A DNA stretch of 64,000 bases from positions 2,658,273 to 2,722,272 of the forward strand of contig OX291561.1 in assembly GCA_946406115.1 (NCBI GenBank), written 5' to 3'. Shown in pieces: positions 45,560 to 57,994 of this stretch. This stretch comes from Apoda limacodes. Its lineage: Eukaryota > Arthropoda > Insecta > Lepidoptera > Limacodidae. Every line of letters begins with the position of its first letter. Within the stretch, counting starts at the first letter, position 1. The translations under genes were made by a program, and so were the position numbers. The notes below the pieces were generated by a model, which saw nothing but the letters and a program-made list of their open reading frames with translations, had not been told where the DNA came from and did no database searches.

Positions 45560-46105
45560 AAATTGTTCTAAAATAATGCATAATTTGCGAAGGTGTTTTT
45601 ATAAACATGATATTAAATCCTTATCCAAATAAATACGTTAGTCTTACAAGTATTTAATTAAAAACAAAATTTCAAATTAAAATCAATTTAAAATAAACAA
45701 ACTGAAGAACTATTGCATAGATGAGTATAATTTTATTTAATCCTGTTTAAAATAATAAATAAGTGAAAATAACAAACATACACACTCGCTGTCACACACA
45801 CAAACACATCCTCTCTCACGCACACACATAAACACACCAATCATCAAATCCTCGTTTTAATTTTTACTAGAAATAATAAGTTAATTTTTTTTTTCTTTTT
45901 TTGTAGTATAGTTTTTTCTTTTTTTTTTCCTTCATATTATTTTTTGTTTGTTTTTGTTGTGTCCTTCTATATAAGCAAGTCCTTGTTCTAATGATACATT
46001 ACTTATGTACATTGTATAAGAATCACTGATACCTACAATACAGATTTAATCTAGTGTATGTTTCAGCAGCTTCATAAATGTATAACAGTTCTTCAGCCTA
46101 TAATG
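45560..46105. other. Gene-free stretch with CA-rich microsatellite
   Basis: ACACAC/ACACAT runs lie at about 45780-45838, and T-rich runs at about 45880-45950. Nothing else is seen. Confidence 0.5.
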
Positions 46106-49100
46106 TTAATGTTTTTTTTTTTTTTTTTTTTTTATACCACTAAGGTGGCAAACAAGCTTACGGCCCGCCAGATGGTAAGCGGTCACCGTAGCCTATGGAC
46201 GCTTGCAACACCAGGGGTATCACTTGCGCGTTGCCGACCCTTCAGAAATCTAATAAATTCTTTCTTGAAGAACTCCATACTGTAGTCCTTGCAGAAAACC
46301 TTGGTAGGGAGCTCATTCCACAACTTAAGCGTTCGCGGGAGGATGTTTCTCTGAAACCGCACTGTACGCGACCATTTAGGTTCTAAAGTGTGAGAATGAA
46401 TTCCCTGCCGATGGCGAGCGGTGCGATGGTAGAAAGTAGCCGTGGGCATCATTTCGAACAATTCCTCAGAACCCAACCCATTGTACAAGCGGTAGAACAC
46501 ACACAGTGAGGCAAAGTCTCTCCTCAGACTTAAGGGCTCGATACCGCAAGTGAGTTTGGAATCGTCGACAATTCTCACAGCCCGTCGTTGAACCGAGTCA
46601 AAAGGGCCAAGCTGGTATCCGGGTGCACCTGCCCAGAGATGGCAGCAGTACTCCATATGGGGCCGAACCTGCGACTTGTAAAGTAACAACCTTTGCCCCG
46701 ACGTGAAGTACTGCTTCGCTCTGTTGAGTACACCAAGTTTTTTGGACGCCAGCTTCACCTTATCTTGTAAATGATCTCGGAACTGAACATCGCTGGAGAT
46801 GTCGACACCAAGGATCCCAATGCTCTTGGAGATGGAGAGGGGAGTGTTCTGGAATTGTGGGACTACAGTGAATGGAGTTTTCTTAGCGGTGAACGCGCAC
46901 ACTTGTGTCTTTGTAGGGTTGAATCGGACCAAGTTTACCCGTCCCCAATCAGAGACCTGGGACAGTGTGGTCTCGATTTGAGACACAAGTTCTCCGCGGT
47001 TTTCCTCCACAACGGAACGAGGGATGTTTGCACGACCCGTGTAAAAAGCGTCTCCAGTACTGTCATCTGCATAGCAATGTATGTTGTTGATGTCCAACAT
47101 GTCATTGATATGCAGTAGAAACAGCGTAGGAGAGCCTTGCGGGACACCAGCATTAATGTCCATGCTATCAGAGCAACTACCGTCAACTACGGTTCGTATG
47201 CGTCTGCCGGACAAAAAGCTATCCACCCATTTGCACAAACCCTCGGGCACTCCATAAGATGGCAATTTCGATAGAAGACCGCGGTGCCAGACCCGATCGA
47301 ACGCCTTCGCTATGTCCAGGCTACATGCCAATGCCTCCCCCTGACTCTCAATGGCTAGTGCCCATCGGTGTGTGAGATACACTGGAAGGTCACCAGTCGA
47401 GCGACCGTGGCGAAAGCCATATTGACGGTCACTGACCAGATCGTGTACTTCTAGGTATCTTAGAAGCTGTGTGTTGATCACACGCTCCATCACCTTAGAG
47501 AGGAGAGAGGTAATAGCGATAGGCCTGTAATTCGATGGATCTGATCTATCGCCCTTTTTGGGCACCGGGTGCACATTCGCAGTCTTCCATGAAGACGGAA
47601 ATTGCCTAGTGTGGTAGGAAAGCGCGAAGAGGCGCGTGAGTACAGGACATAACTCAGGAGCACACTGCTTAAGCACCACTGCTGGTATACCGTCTGGCCC
47701 ACTCGACTTATGAACGTCTAGAGAGAGCAACGCCCGCCTGACCTCCCGCTGCGTCATGGAGATTTCCGGCATGGTCTTACCGCACCACGGTATAGTAGGT
47801 GGTACAGCGCCTTCATCGTTCATATTTCAGTTCGAGGCAAAGAGACTGCCCAGTAGATCGGCTTTCTCTTTAGCACTATGGGCCAAGTCACCATCGGTCT
47901 TTCGCAGTGGTGGTAACGACGACTGACAGAAGTTCCCATCGGCAGCTTTGGCAAGCGACCAGAAAGCACGACTCCCAGAAGGATAGCTCGCAAGTCGCCC
48001 ACCTATTTTGCCGATGAATTGGAATTTTGCTCTGGCAGTTGCTTTCTTACTGAACCTCGAGGCAGCATTTAATTTGCGTTTTAACTCAGAAATATTCGGA
48101 TCCTTATTATTACGAGCCGTGTTCCAAGCCTCATACGCGGTTTGCTTAAGAATTTTAGCTTCTCTGCAAGACCTATTAAACCACGGTCGTTTTTTGACGC
48201 CGGCAGCTACTCGCAGGTTAGGAATGAAACATTCCATACCAGCAAGGATTGTCTCAGTGACTGCGGCTGCGCAGACGTCAGGATCTTCTGAGTTAAAACA
48301 GATCTGCCTCCACGGTTACGATGCGTAAAATTCTCGCAATCCATCCCAGTCTGCCGACTTATAGTGCCACACACGACGCCAATTAGTTGGCCCAGAAGGA
48401 TCGGGTTGTGTGCATGACACTTGAGTCCGGACGAGACAGTGGTCCGAGGAGCCAAGAGGCGCATCCACTGAGACGGAGTATCCGTCCGGACGAGTAGTCA
48501 GCAGAAGGTCCAGTAAGGAGCTCGTATGTTCCTCTATATCTGGTATTCTCGTTGGAGAAAGTACCAGCTGAGAGAATCCATAGTTCAGAGCAAATTCGTG
48601 AGCAGATATCCCAGCATAGTTATTGGTTCGAGAACTGAGCCACTCGCGATGGTGGGCGTTAAAGTCTCCCAAAATAACTAGTTCTGCTGTGGGATATTGC
48701 TCTAGAACTTTGTCAGTCGTCAAACTCAGGTGCGTGAAGAGTCGAGTTACGTCCGTGTCACCGCTATGAGACCTGTATAGGCACGCATAGATACGAGTGT
48801 GGCCGCCGTAATCTACGCGCACCCACAATATCGACAGGTCCCTGTCTTCAAGGCTATGAAGGCGGCGACAGCAGATATCCTCCCGGACGAACATACATAC
48901 ACCGGCACGACTCATGAAATTGTGTTCGAGTTTGTAGCCGGGATAGTGAAGGTATGATGTGTCGGCCGGGCAGGATATCTGCGTCTCCGTTAGAAAAAGA
49001 ATGGTCGGCTGCGCAGTTTCGAGATGGTGGTGGACTGCGTTAAGATTTGCGTGAATACCCCTGATGTTGCAAAAATCCACATTATATGTGGATGGAGTAG

Positions 49101-49774
49101 CCGCTGTGCAAACTCTTTTCTTTTTCTTTCTTATGGCCATTATATATAAAAGAAGTTACTAAGACTAAAGGATGAGGATTCACTGCACAGACAGCTTAGA
49201 AGACAAAAAGGTGCGGTACTAGAACTGCCGAAGCTCGCCACAGATGATACGGTTGCTGGCACGGCGGGCGGAAGGGCCCCTGATCCCCCTCTGTTGTAGT
49301 AGCCGGGTCCACTCCGGTCTCCTTCTCCGGCACGACTACCACTTCAGATACTTTACACAGGCTGGCGAATCAGCCTCCCAGGGCGGAGATTAAGTGATCC
49401 CTGGGTTCGGGATCCCGTTCAACCTGCGGGCGGTAAGCGGTCAGCTGTTTCATCAGGTCTCCCTGACCGCCGAACCAGCACGCCGCGTCTACGCCGAGCA
49501 TGACAGCAACAAGCACCGCCGGTCCTCCGCTGTCCGCGCAGCGAATCTTCAAAGAGCTCTGGCAACCTTACTCACCGCCAGGAACACAACACTACTCAAT
49601 GTTAGTGTTATTATGGCCGCGGTTTTCTGTAAGGTGGAGGTACTTCCCCAGTTCGGGCCGCTCATTCGAGCAAGTACTTGCTATGCCCTGCTTTAGTTGT
49701 TCGGGTGGCTTATTCGAGCGAGTACTTGCATATTCGGGTGGCTTATTCGAGCGAGCTATCAGCTTTTAATGTTT
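46106..49774 (-). mobile_element. Family 1 non-LTR retrotransposon, copy 3, full length, with 9-bp target duplication
   Basis: On the minus strand the element runs from 49765 to a 22-A tail (46112-46133). TTAATGTTT flanks both sides (46106-46114 and 49766-49774); the T-rich end makes the exact length uncertain. The 5' end carries an extra GCTCGCTCGAATAAGCCACCCGAA unit compared with copies 1 and 2. It faces copy 2. Confidence 0.9.
46183..49140 (-). pseudogene. Endonuclease-reverse transcriptase of family 1, two in-frame stops
   Basis: It is collinear with the 985-codon ORF of copy 2, including the shortened PQGS motif. There is no frameshift. Two nonsense changes are seen: Tyr to TAA in the segment after REFYAS (48316-48318), and Ser to TGA in FASNSNMN (47827-47829). 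All catalytic motifs (GDFN, Ser-Asp-His, AKAFD, YADD) remain readable. The few differences from copy 2 indicate recent insertion and inactivation. Confidence 0.9.
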
Positions 49775-49799
49775 GAAATGTACATTGGCTTTGCATTTA

Positions 49800-50190
49800 T
49801 AAACTATTTATTTATTTTAACGTTTCAAAATCTGTCTTATGATACTGGCAACCAGACGTTTCATACTGAAAACGTTATTTTCGTTTGCAAATTTAAAACA
49901 TAATGATATCATAATGTGATTTGATGTTTTTAAAAAAGAAAATATGAGATATATAAATCGAAAGTTGCCGGGTCCAACCCGTTAAGTATGACATACCTAG
50001 TTTAGAGAAAAACAATGATAAAAGTTTATGGGCAAGGAACACTAGTTTTTAATAACTAAATATTTTTATAGGGTCCTTATGTGAGATTTTTTAATCCAGA
50101 TTACGTTTCTTCTGTTTTTAGATATCTAGTGCATTAAGTTTTCTTGTAAGAAAATATTTTATACCAAGGGATGTCAACTTAGCGGGTTTA
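49800..50190. other. Gene-free AT-rich stretch
   Basis: Nothing supportable is seen. Confidence 0.35.
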
Positions 50191-50562
50191 TGCAAAAACA
50201 AAAATCAGCCAAGTGCTAGTCGGACTCGCGTACGAAGGGTTCCGTACCATTATCTATAAAAGCGGCAAAAAATCACGTTTGTTTTAAATATTTGTTTTAT
50301 TTTAATTTAATTATTTATTTTTAAAGTGACTTTAAAACTAAATATTCTGTGCATATTTTAAGCGTCTACCTGTTGCCATTATTAATTTCGAGCAAAATCA
50401 AGCAAAAAAGGCAACAGAAATACATCTTCTGTGAAAATTTCAACTGTCTAACTATCACGGTTCAGGAGATACAGCCTAATGACAGACGGACGGACGGACG
50501 GACAGCGGAGCTTTAGTAATAGAATTCCGCTAATTACCCTTCGGGTACGGAACCCTAAAAAG
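50190..50562. repeat. Interspersed repeat with AGGGTTCCGTACC/GGTACGGAACCCT inverted ends
   Basis: This is an uninterrupted copy of the repeat at 6925-8777. It has an AAGGGTTCCGTACC start region, GACGGACGGACGGAC inside, and a GGGTACGGAACCCTAAAA end. It is useful as the empty-site reference for the LTR insertion at 7029. Confidence 0.75.
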
Positions 50563-50864
50563 GCTATTTTAATTACTAAAATGTTTTAAAAGTATTGAAA
50601 AAATAGATATTACTCTTCGTCGGAATCGTGTGGCGCATTAAAAACAAATGATTTTAAGCTTGTATAAAAGGCCAACATTAAGAAACTACGTTTCTGTACT
50701 ATTAGTCATCACTCTATTTCAAAGTTGGACCTACCTAACTGGAAAACGCAAGTATGGTATGTGTATTCGTTAACAACTTCGAGAGTAGCGTTTCCAACAA
50801 CAACCGGTATAGGCGCGACATGGGCATTGAACATTATATTCGTTTAATCCATATTTATTTTAAG

Positions 50865-51246
50865 GCCAACCCGTTGAGAGACTCTGCTGAGGTATCCAAG
50901 GATCGTGCCGAGGTCTTCCAGCGATTTTGCCATGGCCACTATGTCGTCAGTAAATTGAAGGTTAGTGATGTACTTTATATCTATGTTGACGCCATATCCT
51001 TGCCACTTCAGAAGCTTTAACACATCTTTTAACGCAATTGTAAACAGTTTCGGCGAAATATAGTCTACCTTTCTGGAGCAGATGGATTGGTTTCAAGTTC
51101 TGGTCTTATAGTCGGACAGACATTTTGGCTCTCCTATAAAAACACTTCAGCACTTCGATGTGAATGTTAATTCGGCACCGCTGGAGAGAATGTAACACCG
51201 CCCAGGTCTCTATAGAATCGAAGGCTTTTTTATATTCCAAAACTAA
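50865..51246 (-). pseudogene. RTE-type LINE reverse-transcriptase fragment
   Basis: The minus strand reads YKKAFDSIETWAVLHSLQRC, then IHIEVLKCFYRRAKMSVRL, LKPIHLLQKG and FAETVYNCVKRC. Across frame changes come GVNIDIKYITNL and AMAKSLEDLGTILGYLSR. This is the RT core of an RTE-like element; the catalytic region is degraded. It stops abruptly at a family 1 fragment. Confidence 0.75.
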
Positions 51247-52115
51247 ACTTGTTATTTTGGGAGACTTTAACGCCCACCATCGTAAGTGGCTCAGTTCCCG
51301 AACCAATAACTACGCAGAGATATCTGCTCATGAATTTGCTCGACCTATGGATTCTCTCAGCTAGTACTTTCTCCAACGAGAATACCAGATATAGAGGACC
51401 ATACGAGCTCATTACTAGACCTTCTTAAGACTACACATCCGGACGAATATTCCATCTCAGTGGATGCGCCCCTTGGCTCTTCGGACCACTGTCTCGTTCG
51501 GATTCAAGTGTCATGCACACAAACCGAATCAATCTGGGCCAACTAATTGGCGTCGTATGTGGCAATGTAAGTCGGCAGATTAGGATGGATTGCGTGAACT
51601 TTATGCATCGTACCCGTGGAGGCAGCTCTGCTTTATTTAGAACAGAATATCCTGACGTCTTCGCAGCTGCAGTCACTGAGACAATCCTCGCAGGTATGGA
51701 ATGTTTTATTCTCAACCCGTAAATAGCTGTCGGTATCAAAAAACGACGGTGGTTTAATCGGTCTTGCAGAAGCTGAAATTCCCAAGCAAACTGGGTATGA
51801 GGCTTGGACCGCGGCTCGTAATAATTAAAATCGGAATATTTCTGATTTAAAACGCAAATTAAATGCTGCCTCGAGGTTCGGTTAGAACGCAACTGCCAAA
51901 ACTAAATTCGTGCTTCCTAGCCGCTTGCTAAAGCTGTCGAAGGAAACTTTTACCAGTCGTCGTTCCCAGAACCGCGAGAAATCGATGCCGACTTGGCCTA
52001 TAGAGCTAAAGAGAAAGCCGATCTACTGGGCAGCCATTTGCCTCAAACTCAAATATGAACGACGAAAGCGCTGTACCACCTTCTATACCGTGGTGCGGAA
52101 TAATTTACTGTGTTT
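51247..52115 (+). pseudogene. Family 1 LINE internal fragment (endonuclease to linker)
   Basis: It matches copy 1 from the LVILGDFNAHH segment to the IPWCG segment, with many substitutions, stops and small indels. Both the 5' and 3' parts of the element are missing, so it is neither a simple 5' truncation nor a full copy. Confidence 0.85.
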
Positions 52116-52535
52116 ATCTCGACTTCTTGCTAAGTCTAGATGTAGTTAAGCCGTGAGAAAAGCAGCAAGATGCCCCAGACTTCTCCAGGTCCTATCCAGA
52201 AGTTACATTATCCTGGTGATGTGTTAAACTGATGAAATATGTGGTATTAGTAATTTAGTTTATGAGCAATGGATAATATGTGCATCTAGAAAAAGTTGTC
52301 CCAATATATTTAGACCACATCGTCGAAATAGTTAATTCTAAGTGTCCAAACCTAAAAAAATTACTTCTAGACAGTGTAGCCTGATGCATGACTTTTGTTT
52401 ATTTAAACTTCTTGCTTAGTCTAGATAAAGTTTAGCCGTGAGATAAGCAGCAAGATGCCCCAAACTTTCTCCTCATCCTTATCCTGGCTATATGTTTAAA
52501 TTAGTGATGTAATGTGTGGTTTTAAGTAATATATA
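52108..52535. repeat. Direct repeat pair, about 140 bp, diverged
   Basis: Units at about 52108-52255 and 52396-52530 share CTTCTTGCTAAGTCTAGAT, GCCGTGAGAAAAGCAGCAAG, ATGCCCCA and a TGTGGTWTTA end. The function is unknown. Confidence 0.65.
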
Positions 52536-53262
52536 TATATATAATATGATGTCTGATGTAAATCCTACAAATAACGTTATTGAATAGATTACAACCTGTC
52601 TGTGTTGTGTTTTATCTCCAATGTGAATATTTTATCGTTGCTTTTGAAAACTGAGTAAATTGTCACACTCCTTTGAAGTTAATACATAGCTGATCATTGG
52701 TTATGTCTGCTGGAGTTGTTGGTAATGGTTAGGTTTTCACTGAGTTCAAATTTAACATAAGTGAAGATAGTTGATAATGAGATTTCCTTTAGCAAGAAAA
52801 TAGAGTTGTAGATTTTATGGTAAGTGGAATGAAATTTTGGTAAGTGGTGTTGGCACACGCCGGGGAAGATTTCTGTTCTGTTGTTTGTTTTAAAAAAAGA
52901 AACAACGTTCGCCGGTTCAGCTATGTTTATATAAAAAAAAGAATTTGACTGGCTGACTGACTAATCGATCAATGAACAGCTGAAGCCGCTGTGTCTAGAA
53001 GCATGACATTTTGCAAAAACGTTCCTTAAATGACGTAATTATTTCTAAATTATACAAGTCGGATTACCTTCCATGGTGCGCAACTATACCTATTAACAAA
53101 CAATATGAATAACGAAATTTAAATACTGTAGTAGTTCTTGGTATATTTAGACCTGTTTTTTACTTACAGTTAACTTTTTAAACGAGGTGGTTGAGATATA
53201 TTGAGACAATTATTCCTAGATGCACATATTTTATCTTTGGTTCATATACCTCAATCTGTATA
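52255..53262. repeat. Inverted repeat pair, about 65 bp arms
   Basis: The segment at 52255-52318 (GATAATATGTGCATCTAG inside) is the reverse complement, with changes, of 53193-53262 (CTAGATGCACATATTTTATC inside). The arms could be ends of an old DNA element of about 1 kb. No ORF or target duplication confirms this. Confidence 0.45.
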
Positions 53263-53643
53263 ACTTTTGTGGTACAGCAGGTCTGATGACTAAATAAGTG
53301 TGTGTGTAACCTTAGCTTAGGAAAAGATGAATTCATATGAATTTTGTTTTTGTCCTGTGTGATAATTATTATGATCATCGGAAAGTTCGCCTGACACCAA
53401 GTCAGAATTTATTTTAGCTTAGGATATAAGATAAGATGGAGGTGCTGTTAGGCGAAGTATTCTGATAGGGTACAGACTATATCAGACAAGGATAATGCTC
53501 AGAAGGGAGGGTAGTAATACTATAGTACTTAATTATGCACATTATATTTTTTAATATATTTTTTTTTCGTTTTATCTAGTTTTATTGTCTTCAAAGTTTT
53601 TTTTGTATATTTATTATGTTTTTTTTTACAGGTACTTTAGATC

Positions 53644-54276
53644 AAAAAAAATATATTTCTTTTGAATTTTATTACCATGATAAATATTAATTAACCAGTA
53701 ATAAGGAACTATAACGCAACTTTTAAATTTTTTAAGTTACCTAATATTTTGAATTTAAACTCTTTAAATAACCAAAGATAATTATTATACTGGGAAAAAA
53801 ATTACTTAGCATCTGTTTACAAAAAGGTTTGCGCGACAAAAATTGTTTATTGTTAATTGTTAATGTTGTTGAAATATGTGCCTTGTGGAAACTTATGGGG
53901 GAAGCCTGCGACCGGCAGTGGACATCTTCTGGCTGCGACGCTATTTAAACTACAGAGAGATACACTGAACAATACTGTACAGCGCTAAAACTGTAGAAAT
54001 TAATTATCGTTACAGTTTTACCTATAAACTATCGGAATTCTTATTAAAAATCCTCCCCTATTTTAAGGGTTTTTCTTTCAAAAACGGTAAAACATATCCA
54101 ATCTTTAATTTTACGCATTTATGAGTAGCTTCAAAAATGAAGGATTTTCATAAATTCTTCCAACCTCCATTACACTACTTTAAGGGGGTTGAATCTTACA
54201 AAATCCTTTAAATAAAATAAATATATTATAATATATATATATATATTGAATAGTGCAAAATTTATAACTTGGCCTA
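53644..54276. repeat. Direct repeat A flanking the second LINE (about 633 bp)
   Basis: It is nearly identical to 59739-60374 (only a few single-base or short-run differences noticed). It ends exactly where the LINE's 3' tail begins. It contains a LINE-tail-like segment (53870-53945: GGGGGAAGCCTGCGACCGGC...GGCTGCGACG), so it was ordinary repeat-bearing DNA before the insertion. Confidence 0.9.
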
Positions 54277-54360
54277 GTTAGTTAGTTGGACTTATGTTTT
54301 CCGCACTTAGCCTCATAATAGGGCCATTGTACGTACCTACGTACCAATACCTGTCATTGG

Positions 54361-57300
54361 TTACTCATACCATCCCAGCTCCATCCAAAAGTTAAGGAGG
54401 CATCTGATGTTATTCAGCGCCTCTCTCATGGTTTGTGGATTCTTAAGGAGTTTTGTCCGTTGGTCGCTCACGCTTTTGCAATGAAGAACCACGTGAGACG
54501 GTGTCTCCTCGGCTTCCATACAGCCCCTGCATAGAGGACTGTCAGTAACGCCGATATTGAAAAAGTGCCTGTTTAGTGGGTAGTGACCTGTTATTATGCC
54601 AACTATGTAGCGTAGGTTTTTCCTGCTGAGTTTTAACAGTTTGTGCGACAGACTTGCATCCAAGGATGTAAGAACATTCTTGGTTTGTTTGCAGTCTGTC
54701 TGTTCTGCCCACTGTTTGTTGTGTTGTTGTAAGGTTCTGTCACGTAACCATGTTTTGAGTTGGATGAATGGTATCGGTACAATTGGTTCAGGTCCCATTA
54801 TTTTAGTGCCCGATCCTCTCTTTGCCAACTCATCTGCCGCATCATTGCCTAGAGACCCACTATGACCACGTATCCATTGAAGAGTGACCTGGTTCTTCAA
54901 TGCAATTTTTTGCAGTTTACAGTGACACTCCAGGATTAGTCCACTGTTGATGCGGTTGTTGTTGAGAGCTTGTAGCACAGCGGCACTGTCGGAGATGATG
55001 CGTATCGACGCATTGCTTATGCCTTTAGACAGGACCGCTGTTGCAGCTCGGGTAATCCCAACACATTCTGCTTGGAAGATGGTGTTGAGTGCACCCAAGC
55101 TCGTTGACATGTTGATGTTCAGGTCATGGGAGAATACTCCTGCGCCCGTTCCTGATTCCGTTTTGGAGCCATCGGTGTAGATCCTGACTTCATGGATTCC
55201 GGAGCTATCCTTTTCTTCCTCATGAAGCTGGATACGGTATTTTTTGTCAAAGACAAAGGTTTTGGGATGATGTCACATGTCGCCTCTATGCCTCGTTTCC
55301 CACCGCCTCCTTGAGCCGTGCATGAGTGATTCTGCCGTCCCGTTTCCAGAGCCCTACTTTCTCAAGTCGTATGGCTGCAGCGGCAGCTTCTTGTTGTATA
55401 ACAAGATGAAGGGGTCTGAGGTTGAGGATGACTTCTAATGCTGTCGTGGGAGTCGTTTTCATACTGCCTGTGGTTGCTAGGCAGGCAAGACGCTGCAGGC
55501 TTTGTAGTTTGTTTTTTACTGTGCTTAACTGAGTTCGGGGCCACCAAACTACTGCACCATATGTTATCATGGGTCGTATTATGGCTGTATAAAGCCATAG
55601 AGTTATGGATGGCTTAAGGCCCCATTTCTTGTCTATAAGTCTTCTGCATTGCCAGAAGGTTGTACATGCCCTGGTTATTTTTGTGCTTATATGCTTACTC
55701 CAATTTAGTTTTTTGTCTAAAATTACCCCAAGGTGTTTGACTTCACTTGAAAGGGTAAGCTCAATGTCAAATAGTTTTGGCATGGTAGCTATTTGAATTT
55801 TCCTTTTATTTGTGAAAAGGACTAATTCTGTTTTGTTTGGGTTTACCGTCAGTTCATGGTGGTGACACCACTCTTCCAAGATTCTGAGGGCTAGTTGCAT
55901 GCGAGTGCAGATAATATTTTCTGAGTTGCCTTTGATCAGAATGGTAATGTCGTCCGCGTAACCTACTGTGTAGTAGCATCTATCGTTAAGACGTTTCAGC
56001 AGATCGTCCACCACAATGTTCCACAGTAAAGGAGAGAGTACTCCTCCTTGTGGGCAGCCTTTGGCTACAATGCCTCTCGTGGTGGTGTTAACTGTAAATT
56101 GCACTGCTCTTAGCTTCAGGAGTTGATCAATCCACCCACTGATAGTTTGTTCGACTCCAAATCTACTAAGAGAGCGGCTGATGCTGTTGAATTTCGTTTT
56201 GTCAAACGCTCCTTCGATGTCTATGAAAGCGCCTAGTGTCATTAGCTTATCAGAGAGGGCTGCTTCTATAGTTCCTACGACAGCGTGTAAGGCTGATTCT
56301 GTCGATCTACCCTTTCTGTAAGCATGTTGTTGGCGGTGCATTGGCATGCGCGTTAGTGCACCCTCCCTTAGATATCTATCTGTTGGCCTCTCTAGAGTCT
56401 TCAGCATGAAGGAGGTCAGACTAATTGGCCTGTAAGATTTCGCTTGTGTGTAGTCAGATTTACCCGGTTTTGGTAAAAATATGACCTTGACTTCTCTCCA
56501 CTGGCGAGGTATATAGTTGTGAGCTATGGAAGCTCTAAATATATCAACTAGATGTGACACAAGTGTTGTTTGTCCCCATTTCAAGAGTGCTGGAAATATG
56601 TTGTCCAAGCCAGCAGATTTGAAGGGTTGGAAGCTTTCGATTGCCCACACAACTCGGTCTGCAGTGACTATGGATTTGGCTATATTCCAGTCTGTAGGGG
56701 TTGGTTCTCTGTGTTCCACATTTTCTTAGTTAGGGTTGTCAGTGACTACACATCCTGGAAAGTGTGTTTCGATAAGCACCTCGCTTATCTCGCTATCGGA
56801 GGTCGCATATGTACCATCCTGTTTTTTTATTGAGCCCAGAGTTCTGTTATTATCTTATGATAAATTTTTTTTCACTCTAGCTGCTTCATTGGTGGAATTG
56901 ATGTTGTCGCAGAACCGCCGATAGGATTCACCTTTGCGATATCTTATGCGTTTCTTGTAGTGATACTGGGCTTGCTTATATCGTTCCCAGTCTATTTCAG
57001 TTCTTGTGTATTTGGCTCGATTAAAGAGTCTTTTCAGATTGAGTTTGAGTCTCTCCAGTTCTGGCTCCCACCAGTGAGACTTTCCCCCTATGATTGGTGT
57101 TGTAGGGGTGCAAGCTTGCTGGTAGCTGTGTTGGATGCACGTGGTTAGTGTGTTTATATTATGTTCTATGTTGTCAGTGCTGTTGGTCATGTCTTTAAAG
57201 GTGATTGTGTCTACCTCATATTGAAGAAGGGTCGTGTACCTTGCAACGTCCGTCTTACGTGGGTTACGTTTTGGTTGCTCGTCCTTCTCATGCACTTGTA

Positions 57301-57994
57301 TGGTATAGCAGATTCTCCTGTGGTCTGCAAAGGATGGTTCAGCGGAGACGTGCCAGTTTGACACAAGATCCGTTGCCCCATCGGATGCGAGAGTTACATC
57401 TACTATGGTCTGATATCTGGAATTAACAAAAGTGGGCTCCGAGCCGTTGTTAATTATAGAGAGGTTAGTTGAGAATATATACTCTGTTAGAGACTCACCT
57501 CGTTGGTTCGGTGTTGGGCTCCCCCATAGAGGGTGGTGGGCATTTGAATCAGCTGATATTATAATGTCCCAGCCATGATCTTCGCAGTGTTGCACTAGTT
57601 CAGTCAGCTCCTTTGACGGTATCACCTCATCCCCGGGCATGTAGACTGAGGCTAGCACTAGCGTTTGTTTGTCTGTTCCTGTGTCAAGCCTTACAGCTGT
57701 AAGGTCTCTGGAACAGAAATTGGTTAGTAGCAGGGCTGGTATTGATCTGGGTATGTATATGCATGTTCTCGGTTGATTAGCCGAGATTTTGTGTAGTAAC
57801 TTACCCCCGATGTTGTTAAGACCGCATATGTTATTTCCTCTAATCAACGGCTCCTGGATTAGGGCTATGGTCTTCTTGTCAACTTCCAGCAGTCTGCGCA
57901 GGGTAGCCGCTGCAATTTGCTTGTGCTGGAGGTTAGTTTGGATCACGCTAATCTGATAGGGACCCGAGAATTTTACTGTCCAACGATTCCCCAT
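54361..57994 (-). pseudogene. ORF2 of the second LINE: endonuclease, RT, RNase H; two stops and a frameshift
   Basis: The AP-endonuclease part (57994 to 56855) reads IQTNLQHKQIAA at its start, with LIQEPLI, SADSNAHHPLWGS and a FADHRRI block. It ends at a TAA after KKNLS. The same frame continues past that stop and a second TAA (about 56725), then runs as the RT (to 55286): FIDIEGAFDK, KGCPQGGVLSPLLWNIVVDDLL, VGYADDITIL and NPNKTELVLF. A frameshift near 55290 moves to the RNase H frame (YTDGSK, then AECVGITRAA, RGHSGSLGNDAADELAKRG), followed by a Cys/His-rich end (CRGCMEAEETPSHVVLHC). It is a complete but inactive polyprotein gene. Confidence 0.9.
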
